Source of the DNA: Stenopsyche tienmushanensis
Taxonomy: Eukaryota; Arthropoda; Insecta; Trichoptera; Stenopsychidae
Direction of reading: 5' to 3'
DNA: 64,000 nt
Assembly (NCBI GenBank): GCA_008973525.1
Contig: WACJ01000009.1
Span: 992,001-1,056,000, forward strand
Position 1 is the stretch's first letter; each line of letters starts with the position of its first letter. Under the pieces are notes generated by a model. The model saw nothing but the letters and a program-made list of their open reading frames with translations. It had not been told where the DNA came from and searched no databases. Shown one piece after another: positions 12,295-25,004 of the stretch. A program made the position numbers and the translations under genes.

Positions 12295-12660
12295 ATGATG
12301 AAGGTTACTAAATCGAGACACTCCTGCCGAAATCTGGACGCTTGGAAACAGTGGCGTAAGTACTAATTGGCGAGCTTAAGCGTCGCCTAGGGGCAGTAAC
12401 TGTCTAATCTTTGTACAAATATATATATAATACATACATGTTTTTCAAATTGTTACATTAACCTTTCCCTACCGGTGGTGTATTTACTACACCTCGACTC
12501 TAATAATGGGAATATCGATATGAAATATAATAGATACGGGGTTCAGAATTTTTGTATTCCTCCGTAATATAATTACGAATCACATCAAAGTATTATAGTA
12601 TATAAGTATTCATCTGCAGCGACGTAAATAAATAATTTGTCGGGAAATCGGTTATCTGAT
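12295..12660 (+). repeat. Dispersed repeat, inverted partner at 54150-54525
   Basis: About 365 bases match the reverse complement of 54150-54525 along nearly the whole length. Shared phrases include aaatctggacgcttgga, gcgtcgcctag, ctaccggtg, tagatacgg and attcatctgcagcgacg. It contains a TTAA at 12458-12461 followed by CCTTTCCCTACCGGTGGTG and a short GGTG...CACC hairpin. This looks like a piggyBac-type terminus, but the match continues on both sides of the TTAA. Confidence 0.65.
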
Positions 12661-12664
12661 GACG

Positions 12665-12960
12665 ATACCTCCAACGAGTGTGGAGGTTTAGCGTGCATTT
12701 TCAGCAGCAAGTTGCCTGGCTACCAAAATCAGATCAAGTTCACGAATAGATGTGTGTGCTTCCGATTCCATAGTCTTCCTTAATTCCTCGTTATCAATAC
12801 GGATCTGTGATCTTCCTTGAGGCTCGTTGATGATACTCAAACTGCCAGAACGAAATTTTTGGAATCAATATGGAGCATTTTTTCATTAGTGGATCCATCT
12901 CCAAATGTATTTAAACAGCGACCACATGTTGATATCATATTATAAATCTATGAACCCCCT
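12665..12960 (-). pseudogene. Mariner transposase N-terminal relic
   Basis: The minus strand reads NEPQGRSQIRIDNEELRKTM then ESEAHTSIREL. This matches the linker between the two helix-turn-helix motifs of mariner/SETMAR-type transposases (GRP-x-x-R-x-DNEELK-x-x-VE-x-x-P-x-x-T-x-REL). No catalytic part is present nearby. It is an isolated, eroded piece in the 2.85-kb intron of the Side-family gene. Confidence 0.6.
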
Positions 12961-13974
12961 TTGTTTTTTGTTTAACACCTAAAATGCGATCAATGCAAGC
13001 TTATTATGGATTTAATACATAGCAAGGATCATAAAGCATATATTTTAAATTGATAAAAGATATTAAAATAAATTGTTTTGAGTGAGCTAGTTGATATTTG
13101 CCTGTAAAATGAAACCGGACAAGGAATCCTGGATATGGCTATTACACGTATTTAATCCTTCTTCGAAGTTTCGTGACGTTAATTTTGACTATGGAAGTAG
13201 AAATTTGTTCCAGTGTGTATTTCCACGATCCAACTTGTTTCATCCAGTTACTGTGCATATTAAGTTGGAGCAAACACAAAGTTAAAACTTGAATGAAAGA
13301 GAAATGGATATACGTTTTGTTAAGTCCTGAAGCAAATTTGGATAGTTAAATAGTGAAACGTGATGAATTTTGAGCTTGTGCATTACGATGATTACAAACT
13401 CTAAATAAATAATCAAACACATGGAAAGCTAGTTTGTGATATGTTGCATACTATTAAAAAAATATAGCTTTCATGTTTAACTCTCAAAGTTCTCCTTGGA
13501 GTTTTTTATATTCTCAATGTGCGATGAATTTCACGCTGTAGTATAATGTCAAAAGTTTTGCTTAACTTTTAACCGCGTGACTCGAATGTTCGTATGGCAT
13601 TTGAAACTCCATTTTTGTCGTTCAAATCACATTCATGCAAGACAGATATGCCAAATGCATATAAAACGTTGAAGATGCACAGCATCTTTATTCTACAATA
13701 TTAGATATCAATCTTTGATAAAATAAATTAAAGATATTAAGACTTCAAGCGTACGAGCGTCAAAAGATTCATATTAATATATCGTTTCGCCTATGTTTTG
13801 TATGAAACGTTTCTCGAACAGAGCACTAATTTTAATGATAAGATTTGATAATTTGTACGCGTTATTCAATATTATTATCGTATATAATAATTTGCCATAT
13901 ACTATTAAATAATTCATAATAAATTTGACAGATGTTGCTCTAACAACATGCCCGCTATAACTTTAAAAAAAATT
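12961..13974. other. Intron; nothing recognised
   Basis: AT-rich intron sequence between repeats. A 64-residue frame at 13091-13285 on the + strand has no domain and no splice borders in phase. I see no gene or repeat match. Confidence 0.4.
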
Positions 13975-14098
13975 AGCGTCGCTTATGTTATTTCCGCTTA
14001 TATAAACAGTAAGTTGACAAAGTTTTATTGCAATCGAATGAACGATATGGAAGCGTATTAAATACAGACAAACAAACATTGTTTTTTATATATAAGAT
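13975..14098 (-). repeat. Single reversed copy of the 120-bp Helitron-like unit
   Basis: The reverse complement reads ttatatataaaaaacaatg, then tccat-cgttcat, ttgcaataaaactttgtcaa and ggaaataacataagcg. It matches the second unit at 30661-30780 over about 120 bases. It lies in the intron before the last recognised exon. Confidence 0.6.
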
Positions 14099-14831
14099 TT
14101 ATGACCAGCCAAATACTTGCTTGATGAAACTTGGAGGACAAACCGAGGGATATAGATTGATCTTGGAGCTGCATCTAGAAATATAATACAACAACAGGCA
14201 AATGAGAAATAAATATATCATCAGAAAATTTAATTCATAGAAGCTGTTATCAAATTTAGAAAAATCTTTTTTTTTACTATGAAGGATATCTTTTAAGCTC
14301 AGATAGCTTCTTTTTCCAAAGAGATAAGTTCTAATAAGGATAATGTTTTGCTTGGCGAGCATTTTTTACTATTTTTCAGAACAATGCATTCAAAATAAAT
14401 ATAATTATTCGCCGTTCGCATTAGCATAGTGGTTTTCCTTGTAAGCGACGACAGTAAAAAATGTAATCGTGCGAACCCATTCTTTCTCATCGTGTCACAT
14501 TATATTTACTCAGCTGAAAAATGGGCATGAATTTTGCAAGAAAATGTTGTACAGAATGAGACTATGTTTTATTGATGAGGTGGAATTTGAATAGTCGTTC
14601 AATAATTTAACATACGATTAATTTGATGCAAGAGGCTTCTCTTTATTTCCTCGGAAAATGTAGAGATTTTTTGTCTATGAATATGATAATAAAACTGTTG
14701 CTATACCATGTATTAATATTTTAAATATATACAAACAAATTTAAATAACACATGGTATGGCAATGTCTGTTGGTTTTTTTTGACTTATAGAACACATCCA
14801 TTTGAATATCAATTTTCAATCAATGTTTCAG

Positions 14832-15011
14832 AAATGCCGGTATTCAGAGTGGAGCTTTCAGAGCTATGGTCAGTGGATGGAGTGGAAAGCCTCGGTGCTG
14901 TAAATGGAGCTGGTACTCTCAACATCGTCTTGTATTCAAAAAATCAAAAGGGTTCCTCAGAAGCTGTTATCTTAGAAAATATCACATTCAACGACGCCGA
15001 AAGAAGAACTG
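14832..15011 (+). CDS. Sidestep-family receptor, exon for second half of FN3-like region
   Basis: This internal exon of 180 bases has acceptor gtttcag and a consensus donor g|gtgagt, phase 1 at both ends, and continues in frame from 11978. It encodes EMPVFRVELSELWS, then LNIVLYSKNQKGSSEAVILE and ITFNDAERRTG. The A-x-N-x-KG-x-S-x-x-x-x-L phrase (here YSKNQKGSSEAVIL) is the F-G region of the FN3-like fold of Side proteins. The AE-RRT ending is where the family passes into its transmembrane segment. The next exon should start in phase 1 and encode that segment. I could not find it between 15012 and 64000. Confidence 0.9.
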
Positions 15012-15059
15012 GTGAGTGTCTATTCGTTTAATCATAGAATTAAGTTTGTCATATTGGTT

Positions 15060-16030
15060 GTAATTTTTCAATTACATTTTTTAAAAATCCGTTTGATTTT
15101 TCACTGAAAGACTTAACTAAGTGCGTTTTTACTTCTCTAGCTTTGTTAATATTTTCACGTCTTAATGTATACTTTAACGATCTTAAATGATAATAATCCG
15201 ACGATGCAATATCTTATGAATAGATTGCATGAGGTAGAATTTCTAATCGAAGCTCCCTTATTTTTTCCTGCACTATTTCTGCAACATGTGGTCTCGCGTT
15301 ATCATTAAGAAGAATCCTTTTTAGTTATTGAACAAAACAGATCGTTTTTATATTAGCTCTTATTTCATTCGTTCGAATTGTTCACAATAAACGATCATTG
15401 TAAAGGTCTGATTGCGTTTGAGCAATTCATAATGAATAGTTCCAGAAAAATACCACCACACACAAATAAAAACCTTCTTTATTGTTAATATTGATTGAAG
15501 AGTCGGAACAGTTACTTGTCTGAAAGAAAGACATTATTTTTTCATACAAGATATATAGCATATATAGCATATATATAGCATATATAGCTTATATATAGCA
15601 TATAAGATGTATAGCATCTGCTTCTTATCTCAAGTTACAATTTTCCACAAAAATATATCTTCTTCATACAAAGATAGAAGAAATGCACAGATCGTATGCA
15701 GTATATTGAGCATCGTTTGCAATAATTCATGGAGAACTCAAATTCCTTGTTTGTGTAACTTTCCTATGCGAAGATGATCTGTTTTTTCAGTGCTTGGTTT
15801 GCTTTTATTCCTCGGTCGAACCAAAACTGCATAAAATAGTGCTACTTCTGTTATTGGTTTTGATATATTTCCCCTGATAGATTTATCTTTTTTTATAGAT
15901 AAAATGAAATATACAACCATAGCTTCAATTTCATAACAAAACTTATACTGGACCATGTCTTACCACTAACTAACTATGAAAGAGCTCATCGAAAAAAAAT
16001 GGATTACTTTTCGGTCTCCCTAATATAAAT
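15060..16030 (-). mobile_element. Eroded mariner related to the three-copy family
   Basis: On the minus strand the transposase pieces run in order. VLHELLQ near 15725 lies in the linker. ICAFLLSLYEEDIFLWKIVT near 15660 leads to the lost first catalytic block. KKVFICVWWYFSGTIHYELL lies near 15460 and DNARPHVAEIVQEKIREL near 15290. DIASSDYYHLRSL lies near 15200, then a C-terminal tail to about 15060. It shows many stops, and a TATATAGCA-type simple repeat has expanded inside at 15545-15620. It resembles copies 1-3 but is older, and it keeps the HEL motif that those copies have lost. Ends were not located. Confidence 0.75.
15545..15620. repeat. TATATAGCA-type simple repeat
   Basis: There are about seven imperfect units of atatatagcat with one variant (agcttatatatagc). 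It lies inside the mariner relic at 15060-16030, so it expanded after insertion. Confidence 0.7.
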
Positions 16031-17439
16031 CTTGCATACAACAACCGCTTGTATGAGGAGTAATAATTATTATAATTTATTATATATTAATTTATTAACA
16101 TTTTATCATAAAACTTAAATATGTAGTTTGATATCAATCGATTTTTCATATTTTAACAGCTTAAAATTAAAAAAATATATATTTTAAAGTAGCATGAGCT
16201 TAATTAAACAGAATAAGCTTGCAAACAAAAATAGGAATAGGAAGAATACGATAACTGTAACCTGCCATTGTCTACTCCAATCAATCACTCCTTGAATATA
16301 TCAAATCTCCTTTACAATTATTTATAGCGAACAGAACGTTTCATCATTCATTTCCTTTTATAGATTTTAAATAAAAGATATTTTATGCATACATTTATCT
16401 ACATATAAATTGACTTAGTTGCCTCTGAAAGATTTCAAGGTACAAGGTACAAAAATCACTCCATTTTCGTCGCGGAGTAATTTTCTTTGTCGCCATGCTT
16501 GATCAGTTTTCATCCCGGGAGGAATTTCATCGAATCACTTAAACGAACTGAATAAATACAGAAGTTGAAATTTCACGTCGACCTTTGGGCGATGATCCTT
16601 CTCGTCGCTCTTCCTCGGGATGGGGGAGGGTTTTCAAAAATAAAGTTGGTTAATAAAACAACCGGGGACAGGTAAACATAGCTCGTCATTTTGCGAAACT
16701 TTATCCTTTGCAACATAATTAAAACTTGACGACGTCGCCTTTCGTCCCTTCCCTTTCTTTTGAGTTTTACTTCTACGGGTCTCTTCAGTTCCCGCTTTTC
16801 CTTTATTTTCCACCCCCGAACAAAATTAACATATGCTCTCTACGGCCACTGTTTAAAATGTACCCTTCTTTTCAACAGCCGAGAGAACACTTCAAACGAT
16901 CAAAGTTTATTTTCGGATGTAATCAGTTTATTTGTCCGCATTTTCGTTGCATTAATATAAGATTTCTTCGCTCTAATCAAATGCAATTCGACATTTATAT
17001 CCCACTTTAATGTATTCAAACACTCATTTTAACTTTTGTTGAACAATCGCATTGATTCGAAAAAATTTATTCAGCCATCTGGAACAGGGTTCGCCAATCT
17101 AAGAAGGGGGAGTGGAGAAAGTTTGCACGAGCACAGAGTGATCCAGGAATGTTAGCAGATTCCAAAATTAATATTTGTCATTCCTGAACAAAATCAGTCT
17201 CAATAGATTATTATTTCAATGCGACATCTAAATTTATAATTTTATGAAACCATAGTATAGTATTGGGTGGAATTGCATTGACGCAAAAATGTGTACTGAA
17301 AAGGTAAAAATTGGAAGGGTCAATGTTGTGGCTTTCCTTTCCAGCATGGGAAGTAACCATACGCGGGGGGGGGGGAAGGAAAAAACTACCATTTTTACCT
17401 GTAGTGCAGAAAATAGTATTTGTAAAAACAAGATTAATA
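16031..17439. other. Non-coding; unique island 16440-17010
   Basis: After an AT-rich stretch, 16440-17010 is less AT-rich, with open frames but no domain. A run of ten or more G lies at 17364-17375. If the Side-family gene continues beyond the window, this is the start of its giant last intron. No gene called. Confidence 0.4.
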
Positions 17440-18703
17440 TTAAGTAAAGCGGAAAGAAATGTCATTTTTTTGTTATTTGGAGAAATACATTTTTTTAATA
17501 AAAGCTGTACAACGTTATTCAATTAAATAATTTCCATTATTATTTATAATTGCCCCTCCACAAATTAGCTAGTTTTTTAATACCTCTTTCGTAAAATTCG
17601 GCTGGTTTTCCATTAAAGTATGAATCCAAATGATTTTTCACTTCTTTCACAGAAGTTAATTTTTTATCGTGGTGCAAATGTTCTAATGATTTGAAAATAT
17701 GATAGTCTGAAAGTGCAATGTCAGCAGAATATGGTGGATGTTGCAGCACTTCCAAATCCAGCTCCCTTATTTTATTAAGCGTAATCCTTGCTGCGTGTGG
17801 TTTTGCATTATCATGCTGTAATATTCTTCTTTGGTTGTTAACTAGCAATGATCGCTTTTTGAGCATTTCAGCTTTTAAGCTATCTAATTGTGCACAGTAT
17901 AACTCTGCTGTGAAAATTTGGCCAGGTTTTAATAATTCGTAGTGAATTACGCTAAAAAAATCCCACCAAACACAAAGGAGGACCTATATCAAGGATAATG
18001 ACGGTCGAGGGGTAGAAACTGGTACTTGATTTGAAGAAAGCCACTGTTTTTTTCTTCTCGGACTATTGCAGAGGACCCACTTCTCATTCCATGTAACGAT
18101 CCTTTTTAAAAATGGATCGGTTTCATACCTGGACAATAGCGATGAACAAATGGTTATCCGTTGTTCCAAGACCGTTGATGTGCGGTACCCAAATTCCTTG
18201 TCTATGTTTTTTCCCGAATCTTTTTAAATGGTCTTTTACTGTCGACCAGAGACAGCCGATGTCTAGCGATAATTTCTTTATTGTTTTTCGAGGATCAGAT
18301 TCTATCAGAGAATTTAATGCGTCATCATCGATTTTTAGAGGTCGTCCTGATTTTGATTTATTTTTCAAGTCTCTGGCACCACTTTTGAATTTTTTGAACC
18401 ATCTATGGCATTTTCGAATATTCAAAGTGTTGCCATTTGTATTACAGATGCTCTGGGTAGCTTATTTTACTTTTATTCTTTTATCGAATAAAAGCAGTAA
18501 AAAAGATCGCAAATGGGTCTCATCAATTTCTGGCTTGGACATTTTCACTATGGCTAAAAAAATATAAAAATATTTGAAAAAGTAAGACAAACAACAGAGC
18601 TTCAAACTGACATCAACTTTGGCGTATTCACTTGACAGTAACCCAAGGCAAACTGACGGCAAACGCAACCAAAAATAATGACATTTCTTTCCGCTTTATC
18701 TAA
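17440..18703 (-). mobile_element. Mariner (DD34D), near full-length copy 2, defective
   Basis: The element is 1264 bp with TA at 17438-17439 and 18704-18705. Its termini carry the family core AAAGCGGAAAGAAATGTCAT. The minus-strand transposase shows MSKPEIDETHLRS from 18539, a stop (tta at 18462-18464), WFKKFKSG near 18390 and SGRPLKIDDDALNSLIESD near 18340. A frameshift lies at about 18174-18183. The first catalytic block is mutated to TWNEKW. HDNAKPHAA lies near 17815, and SADIALSDYHIFKSL near 17705 gives 34 residues between the second and third aspartates. It is closer to copy 3 than to copy 1. Confidence 0.93.
17540..18541 (-). pseudogene. Mariner transposase pseudogene, copy 2
   Basis: This is the transposase of the element at 17440-18703. 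The pieces are the N-terminus (18541-18465), the helix-turn-helix and linker (18425-18123), the first catalytic region (18169-17984) and the second and third catalytic aspartates to the C-terminus (17866-17540), which is intact to KKLANLWRGNYK. The first catalytic aspartate is replaced by asparagine (WNEKW). Together with the early stop, the linker frameshift and a further break near 17985, this copy cannot be active. Confidence 0.9.
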
Positions 18704-18705
18704 TA

Positions 18706-20100
18706 TATTTCGTATAGACATATGACAGAAGTGTCATCAACCCAAAATGTATATAACTTCATATATAGTTAGTTGAAAAAATATACATATAACTAAAATA
18801 AAATAAATTATATTATATACATTTTTAAAGTGTAACATATATTAATTTTCTATTTAGACACATAATTCAAATATCTTGGATTCTATCGAAGCTTTACAGG
18901 AAATGTGGTAAATAACCATGAAACTGTGAAAATTATGTTAAAGTGGTCAATAATAGTCTTATGGAAGAATCTGCAAAAATATTCAATGTTAATTTTAAAA
19001 ATATTTTTTTAAAAATTTAATAATAAAATATATAAATAGCATATTTTTCGCTTAAATTAATTAATCAATCAATAGAGTAAAAACCATGCGATTTATTTAT
19101 TCCTTACAGTATCTTGCTCTTTAAGAACCACTTTCTTTGATTTGATTTAAAATTCACGTGCAAATCGTGATAATAATCAATCATTCAATACTCACACGCT
19201 TGTAACTTTTAGCCCGAAATTTTGCTTGTCAAGTTAAGTCGCACAAATGTTGGTTAAGTCGCAACCACACAACAGTGTTGTATGGGGGTGGCGGTCTGTT
19301 AGGGGTTCGTCGATTTGAAAGCTGTCTTGGATACCAGCAAAACTTTCAGCCGAAGGAGGATGGCAACTTTACACTCTACAAAATTAAAATTTATTAGGAC
19401 AAACTATATGAATAATGAACTTGTCGCGGTAATGTGAGCGGAGCAACGTACATTAAAATGATGACTTTGTCTAGTTTAATGCTGCGTTGACATTGTGGCT
19501 GTTCACACACATTTGAATATTAATTTTGAAGCACAACTGGTTTGTTTAAATAAATGAGCAATCCAAGCCTATGCCCTGCCGTATAATCCAACTAAATATT
19601 TATTTATGAGCCCATCAAAAGACTTTTTCTAATATCAATATTAAATATTCAGACTGGATTCTAAATGATACTTCATAAGAGAATATTTAAGCAAATATTA
19701 CACAAAATTAAGCTGTCAATCAAACTTCATATTTATGAAATTATGTTAATATACATAAATTAACCCCCTAACAAAATCCCAGTTTCTTCTTGTACCGTAT
19801 TTTTCCCTCGAAATATAAATTCATTTTCATTTGAAAACACAGCTAAGCATACTAATTACAAATAAATATTGTTTGAATGTAAAATTGCTCAAATATATGT
19901 GTATTTATATAGAACAAATTTGTGCAAAATTTAATCAAAATAATGTTATTTAAACAATTGCTTCGCAAATATTCTGAAAAATCGATTGATGTGTCATAAC
20001 GAGCATACGTTATTGAGTTTAATTAAAGCAATCAACGGTTTATTTTGCATCGTTTTAAATCAAATTCAGTTATTTTTTATGTTAAAATTTTAATGACTAC
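18706..20100. other. Non-coding AT-rich sequence, nothing recognised
   Basis: No repeat partner, domain or RNA gene was recognised. A less AT-rich patch at about 19230-19380 (cgcaaccacacaacagtgtt...) is unmatched elsewhere in the window. Confidence 0.4.
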
Positions 20101-20660
20101 ATATAAATTATGCCTACCAATAGCTTGGAACAGTGAGTAACTGCGAAAAGGCAAGGATGCGCTTAGCTCTTAATTTGGCATGTTCTAATTCAGATTTAGA
20201 TAATAGGCATTCCAAAACTATTTATGGCACTAAAAAAAGATGTAAATTGTAAAAATCTACCGAATGAAATCATCAGCTATTAAAGTAGTTCTTGATTGGG
20301 AAAATATTCACGCAAAACTGGATTGTTATGAGAAAGTAATTGCAAAATGGGATCTCGATTACATTGACTTCTTTTCATAAGAATATTGAGCGAAATGGTA
20401 CTAATTGGCTCAATTAAAATCTGGCATATTTTTAACAATATATTGCAAAAAATACATTGATATATGAGAGTTATTGAATCCAGAATGGAATAAAGCCAGT
20501 AAAATTCCTTTTAGCTCTTATTTGGCATTGGGATGAACTTATTTTTTGGTAGAATAAAAAAGGCTTATTTATATGTACAAAGACAATGAAAGCTCTCAGA
20601 AAACATTCCAATAATTATCGATGAGGAAATTAACGAAGCAAGACTAAGAGTTAATTGAAA
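20101..20660. repeat. Unknown dispersed repeat with a partner flank near 53940
   Basis: The stretch 20244-20285 (aaaaagatgtaaattgtaaaa, then aatcatcagctatta) matches 53940-53985. At 53982 a TTAA is followed by a piggyBac-like end, whereas here the sequence runs on past the same TTAA. The phrase tagctctta-tttggcat occurs twice, near 20166 and 20511. I cannot class the repeat and see no reliable coding. Confidence 0.35.
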
Positions 20661-23107
20661 AAAGTTAAGATAATATTGCAATTAAGTCATTATTATATAT
20701 TTTGTTTTGGTCATCTCTTTCTATATTAATATATTTGCTATGTACCCAAACTGAGACTCCCAGATTTCAATTTGTTTCCCAGTGTTATGTACTACAAGCT
20801 GGGACTGCCAAACTTCCAGCCAATAAGCACCAAATCAATATACTCTCGTTTGATAAATGATGTTATTATATATTTTTAGCTCTGATTATTATACTTTTAA
20901 TAAATTATTTATACTATATTTTTCACCTATGTGATAGTCCCAAAATTATATATTTTTATACAAATATATAGTAAATTCATGAGCACTTGGAAGAAGCAGA
21001 TATGGTTGACTAACGAATCATCAATAATTAATTATAGTAATTTCAACAATATTATTCTCGTAGAATGCTTATTATAAAGCTGAACCGAAACGATTACTGA
21101 AATGAAAATCATAACTTAGATTCTTTAAACAATCAGAGGATCATTTTTAGGTGGGCAATTCTTTAGACTTTTTTACAAAATAAGTGTTTTGGTAAATTGT
21201 TTATTTCTAAGCATTTCGTTATATGATCAAAGCTATTGAAATCAAATGCAGTTAAGCTGATAAATATACAATTGATTGAACAGTATTTTTATTTATTAAA
21301 AGTGCTTCAAGCCCATTATTAATAATTATTTGATACAGTCGTATGTGGCTGCGTATGTTGGGGTTAATTCACCCTAATGCTGGCCTAATCATATCAGGTC
21401 GTGCGTAAAACGCTTACCCCAGACACGACAAGAGGCACAATGGAACAGAAAAAACGTAATTATCTTAAGTGTAATGAATAGGTTGTGTATTAATATTGTG
21501 TACGCCAAGCCGAAACAAACGATGGGTCTTTTTTGGGAGTTTCGCCTATATCGGAGACCCATAATGCGCAAGTACACGATGATGAATCGGCGTGGGAAGC
21601 CTTTAATGTGGCCCAAAAACGTATCATATAGCCTCTACATAAAATGTTCATTATTCAGGCCGAATTGAGAGTTTTTGGTCGAGACTCTTCATATAAAAAA
21701 AGGTCGGCTGACCCACCCTCGTAATGGGGCGCCGCTGGGGGCTCTCCGCTCCGCTCCCAGGGATCTTCAATTTACTATCATCGATTCTCGATACGGCAAC
21801 CAGTCCTTCTCTATATGGACGCATAAAAATAAACCTACATATGCACATGCACGCCAAATTGCAGACTGATCCCTAGCTTATGAACAAACTACCCATCAAA
21901 AACGAGATGGACATTTTTGCGTTTTTTGGGCAGAAGGAATGTATTGTGGGCATTCAAAAGATCCCTCTTTCGCTAGAAATTATATTTCCCTTGAGAAGCT
22001 TTTCATATTTATTTACATTTCAGCATCAACGATCTTTTAGGCCAATGTCAATTTTTGAGTCCATTTCAGAATATCTTGAAATCCTAAATTCATACTATAA
22101 ATATGCAGCATTCTTCTATGAATGCGGAATATTTTATTAAGTGTTCTCTCCGAACTATCGATATTTCAACACAGCTTTTTAACAAAATAAATACAAATAT
22201 TTATTTGGACCGAGTAAAATCAACCTGTAGGCATTTTGTGATTTAGTAGTTTGCTCCTCACTCAATCTTATTTATGATTTAAATTATTAATAGCAACGTA
22301 TATTGCGATAAAATTGATAAGGATTTTATCCATTAGAATACTTTTTAAATATTATTATAGTCTTATTGTCCATGTAATATTTATCACACTTATTTTTTAT
22401 TAATAAAAACTATATCCTTGTAAAACCATGCTCAGCATGTAAAACCATGGATTTAAAATTCCATGTCCGCAAAAACACGATTCTTCGCCACTTACGCTCT
22501 GAGCGCGGGAGGAAGCTAGCTAAATATTATAATTTAACTTTGAAATTCTTAAGCTGGGATAAATACACTAGGACATGGGCCACGAGGTTACCGTGTCCAA
22601 CCGGTCCGAATTTCTGACCATTGACACATTAAAGAAGCGCCTCGACACTTAATGGAATAGATTATAATAATGATAAATTATTGATACCCAATTTTTTAAA
22701 CTCTTAGATTAATCTTTGTTAAATATGTCGATCATTAACTTGTTTTTTCATAGAAAATAAATATTTTTTAATATTTAAAAATTATTATGCTAGTGACACA
22801 TATTGGTAAATTCAAAAATATCTTCATATTTTAATGGATCTTGGTGATTCCATTTTATTTCTAAATAAATTCAACAGTGGTCATCAGGTTTGCTTCCATT
22901 GAATGATCTTTGCTTCGTAACTGAATTTATTGCAGGATATATAAGTCAGAGTTCCTTGTAAAAATATTATTCTTATTAGTACTATTAGTAAATTCAAACA
23001 ACCCTAAATAAGCAATCAGTTTTAATGGCATATATATAATTTTACAATAGTCTATTATCATTATAAGTCTATAATATATTATTATATTTGTAAGCAATTA
23101 TTATTAT
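20661..23107. other. Non-coding; nothing firmly recognised
   Basis: AT-rich sequence. The stretches 21330-21880 and 22430-22640 are less AT-rich and contain short frames on both strands without domains. I considered SINE or tRNA-derived origin for 22430-22640 (ccaaccggtccgaatttc) but found no A box/B box pair or tail. No gene called. Confidence 0.35.
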
Positions 23108-23405
23108 TGTAACGTTGATGCGGGGGCACTCTCGAGGGCAGTTTATTTATTCCACACGATAGCGATCTGGCTGCAGGAAGGACGACCTCCCGCAGCCAAG
23201 GCTAACCAACGACTCCCCCGACTCCCGCCTCCTGCGCGTCACTACCCAACCAGCGACGGTGCACGCGCAAGAAGCGATCCGTCGGTATGCAGGTGCAATG
23301 TCTCCGTAGGGCCATAATAGATGGCGCTGTTAAAATAACATATTGCATCTGAAGAAAGATGGAAGATGTCGCTGTTAATCTGGCGAATTAAATCTGCTCA
23401 GATTT
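23108..23405 (-). repeat. LTR fragment of the 42787 family, minus orientation
   Basis: It starts with TGTAACGTTGA, the reverse of the LTR end TCAACGTTACA at 43216-43226. It continues with the reversed AATAAA region, the ctggctgcagga-ggacgacctcccgc block, caggtgcaatgtctccgtag and gatggcgctgttaaaataac. It stops near the atctgctcagatt phrase, so the LTR's start is missing. The GC-rich core stands out from its AT-rich surroundings. Confidence 0.75.
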
Positions 23406-24829
23406 ACAGGAAAAAGGAAATATGGATGATATGGAGAGAACACGTACAAGTACACGTTGAAAAATGTTGCATATTTTTATTAGGAATACAAGATTTCAGG
23501 ACACTCTGAAGACTCAAAAAATTAAAGATAAGTATAAATATAAAAAACGATAAGTATATACTAATTGGACTTAATTAGCATTATTTTTCTCTATATGATG
23601 CCATCATTGAATTTGTATGTTTTTTGTAAAGCAGACTCATAAAAACAAACATATTAAATCCCCATTGAAGATTTTTTAGAGCGGATGAGCGTTAGCAAGA
23701 TAAAATAAGGGCCAATTATGAATACATCTGAATTGGTATGCCATCAATCATTTTGGGTCAACGCAAACACAAGGGACGGCCGAGGGTCTTTTCGTTGACC
23801 ACTGTTTTAAAAAATTCAAACGGCCTTGCTGCTGTTAAGATAACATCTGAAAAACTATCAGTTGTTTCGTCAGCTTTCAGCTGAAAGCGTCTGGGGTCTC
23901 GTCGTCTTCACTCTTGTAAATCTGATAAGCCATTCGCGGTCAGTCATTTGCAAGTCGGCTCCGGAGCGGCGCCCCGGTTTATTGCAGAGCTCTTCGTCAG
24001 ATTCGAACCGACCGCACTTTAATATAAAAGGTGAACGGCAGATGGTTTTATTGATATGGTCGACGGTTTTCCGAAACGATCCGTCTGCCGCGGAGACAAT
24101 GGGGAAATGGTTATTTTATGTGGGTTATTCCCTTATCTCATTTTTGACGTTCAAAGGGCCACACTCGTATAAGTGTGCTAAATAATTCATGCCCGGTTAC
24201 GGTGCCGCCTCCCCGCCTCCATCCGGCCCTGTCCGGAAAAACATACGAGGAACGTATTTGAATGCCCGTCAAATATAAACGCATTAGTCATGAATATTTT
24301 TGGATAAATTCCTAAGTTTAATATCCGAGGAGTAAAGTCGAAATTGTTTCATGAATTGTTACGTCGTAATTTTACGACGGGTTTATTTTCGCATCGCGTC
24401 GAATACGTTTTTAAAATTACGACCGGAATTCGTGTTTAAATATTCGTCATATAAATTTTATTCATAAGTATCAAAAAAATGTGGCCTTTCGCTCAATTTC
24501 CATCTGCAGAAGAAAACCGGCTTTTATGTTATTTCGGTTCAAGCGCTGTGAGATTTTTATCAGCATACTTATTTCATACATAATATTTAAACAAGAGCCA
24601 TGGCTATAAATTATTTTATAACCAACACAATGATGGTAGTTTTTTTTAAAACTTCACCTCACAATTCTAAATTACATAAACCGTAATTTCCTTTCGTCAT
24701 TTATTATTTCGATCTTTTTTAAAACAAGAGACTTTGTAAAAAAATCATAAAATAAGTAAAACTGTGTAAAATTTCATTTTGATCAATCACAGAGATTAAA
24801 ATTATAAAATTAACTGGCAGACATACATG
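23406..24829. other. Non-coding; less AT-rich island 23690-24440
   Basis: The island is GC-richer than its flanks and is not repeated in the window. A 107-residue frame (23862-24185 +) has no recognisable domain. A phrase at 23999-24008 looks like the TPsiC loop of a tRNA on the minus strand, but no tRNA folds around it. Candidate conserved non-coding DNA. Confidence 0.4.
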
Positions 24830-25004
24830 CAGTAGAATTTCAATTATCCGAAATAATTAGGGATGACATAATCCGGATAATCGAATGTAATCATAACTGA
24901 CAGGGAAAGACAGGGAAAGTATAAATAATTTATATTTTTCTGGATTTACATATACATATTTTTTTATCAAAAGATTCAGTGATCGATTTTAAATTTAACC
25001 CTTA

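Noticed and set aside
17364..17375. G run as G-quadruplex
   Set aside because: A single uninterrupted run without the spaced G tracts needed for a confident call.
22430..22640. SINE or tRNA-derived repeat
   Set aside because: A B-box-like phrase is present but there is no A box at the right distance, no tail and no second copy in the window.
23990..24020. tRNA-like TPsiC phrase (minus strand ggttcgaatc)
   Set aside because: No acceptor stem, anticodon arm or A box can be placed around it on either strand.
23862..24185. 107-codon + strand frame in a GC-richer island
   Set aside because: No recognisable domain and no second evidence; better explained by fewer stops in GC-richer DNA.
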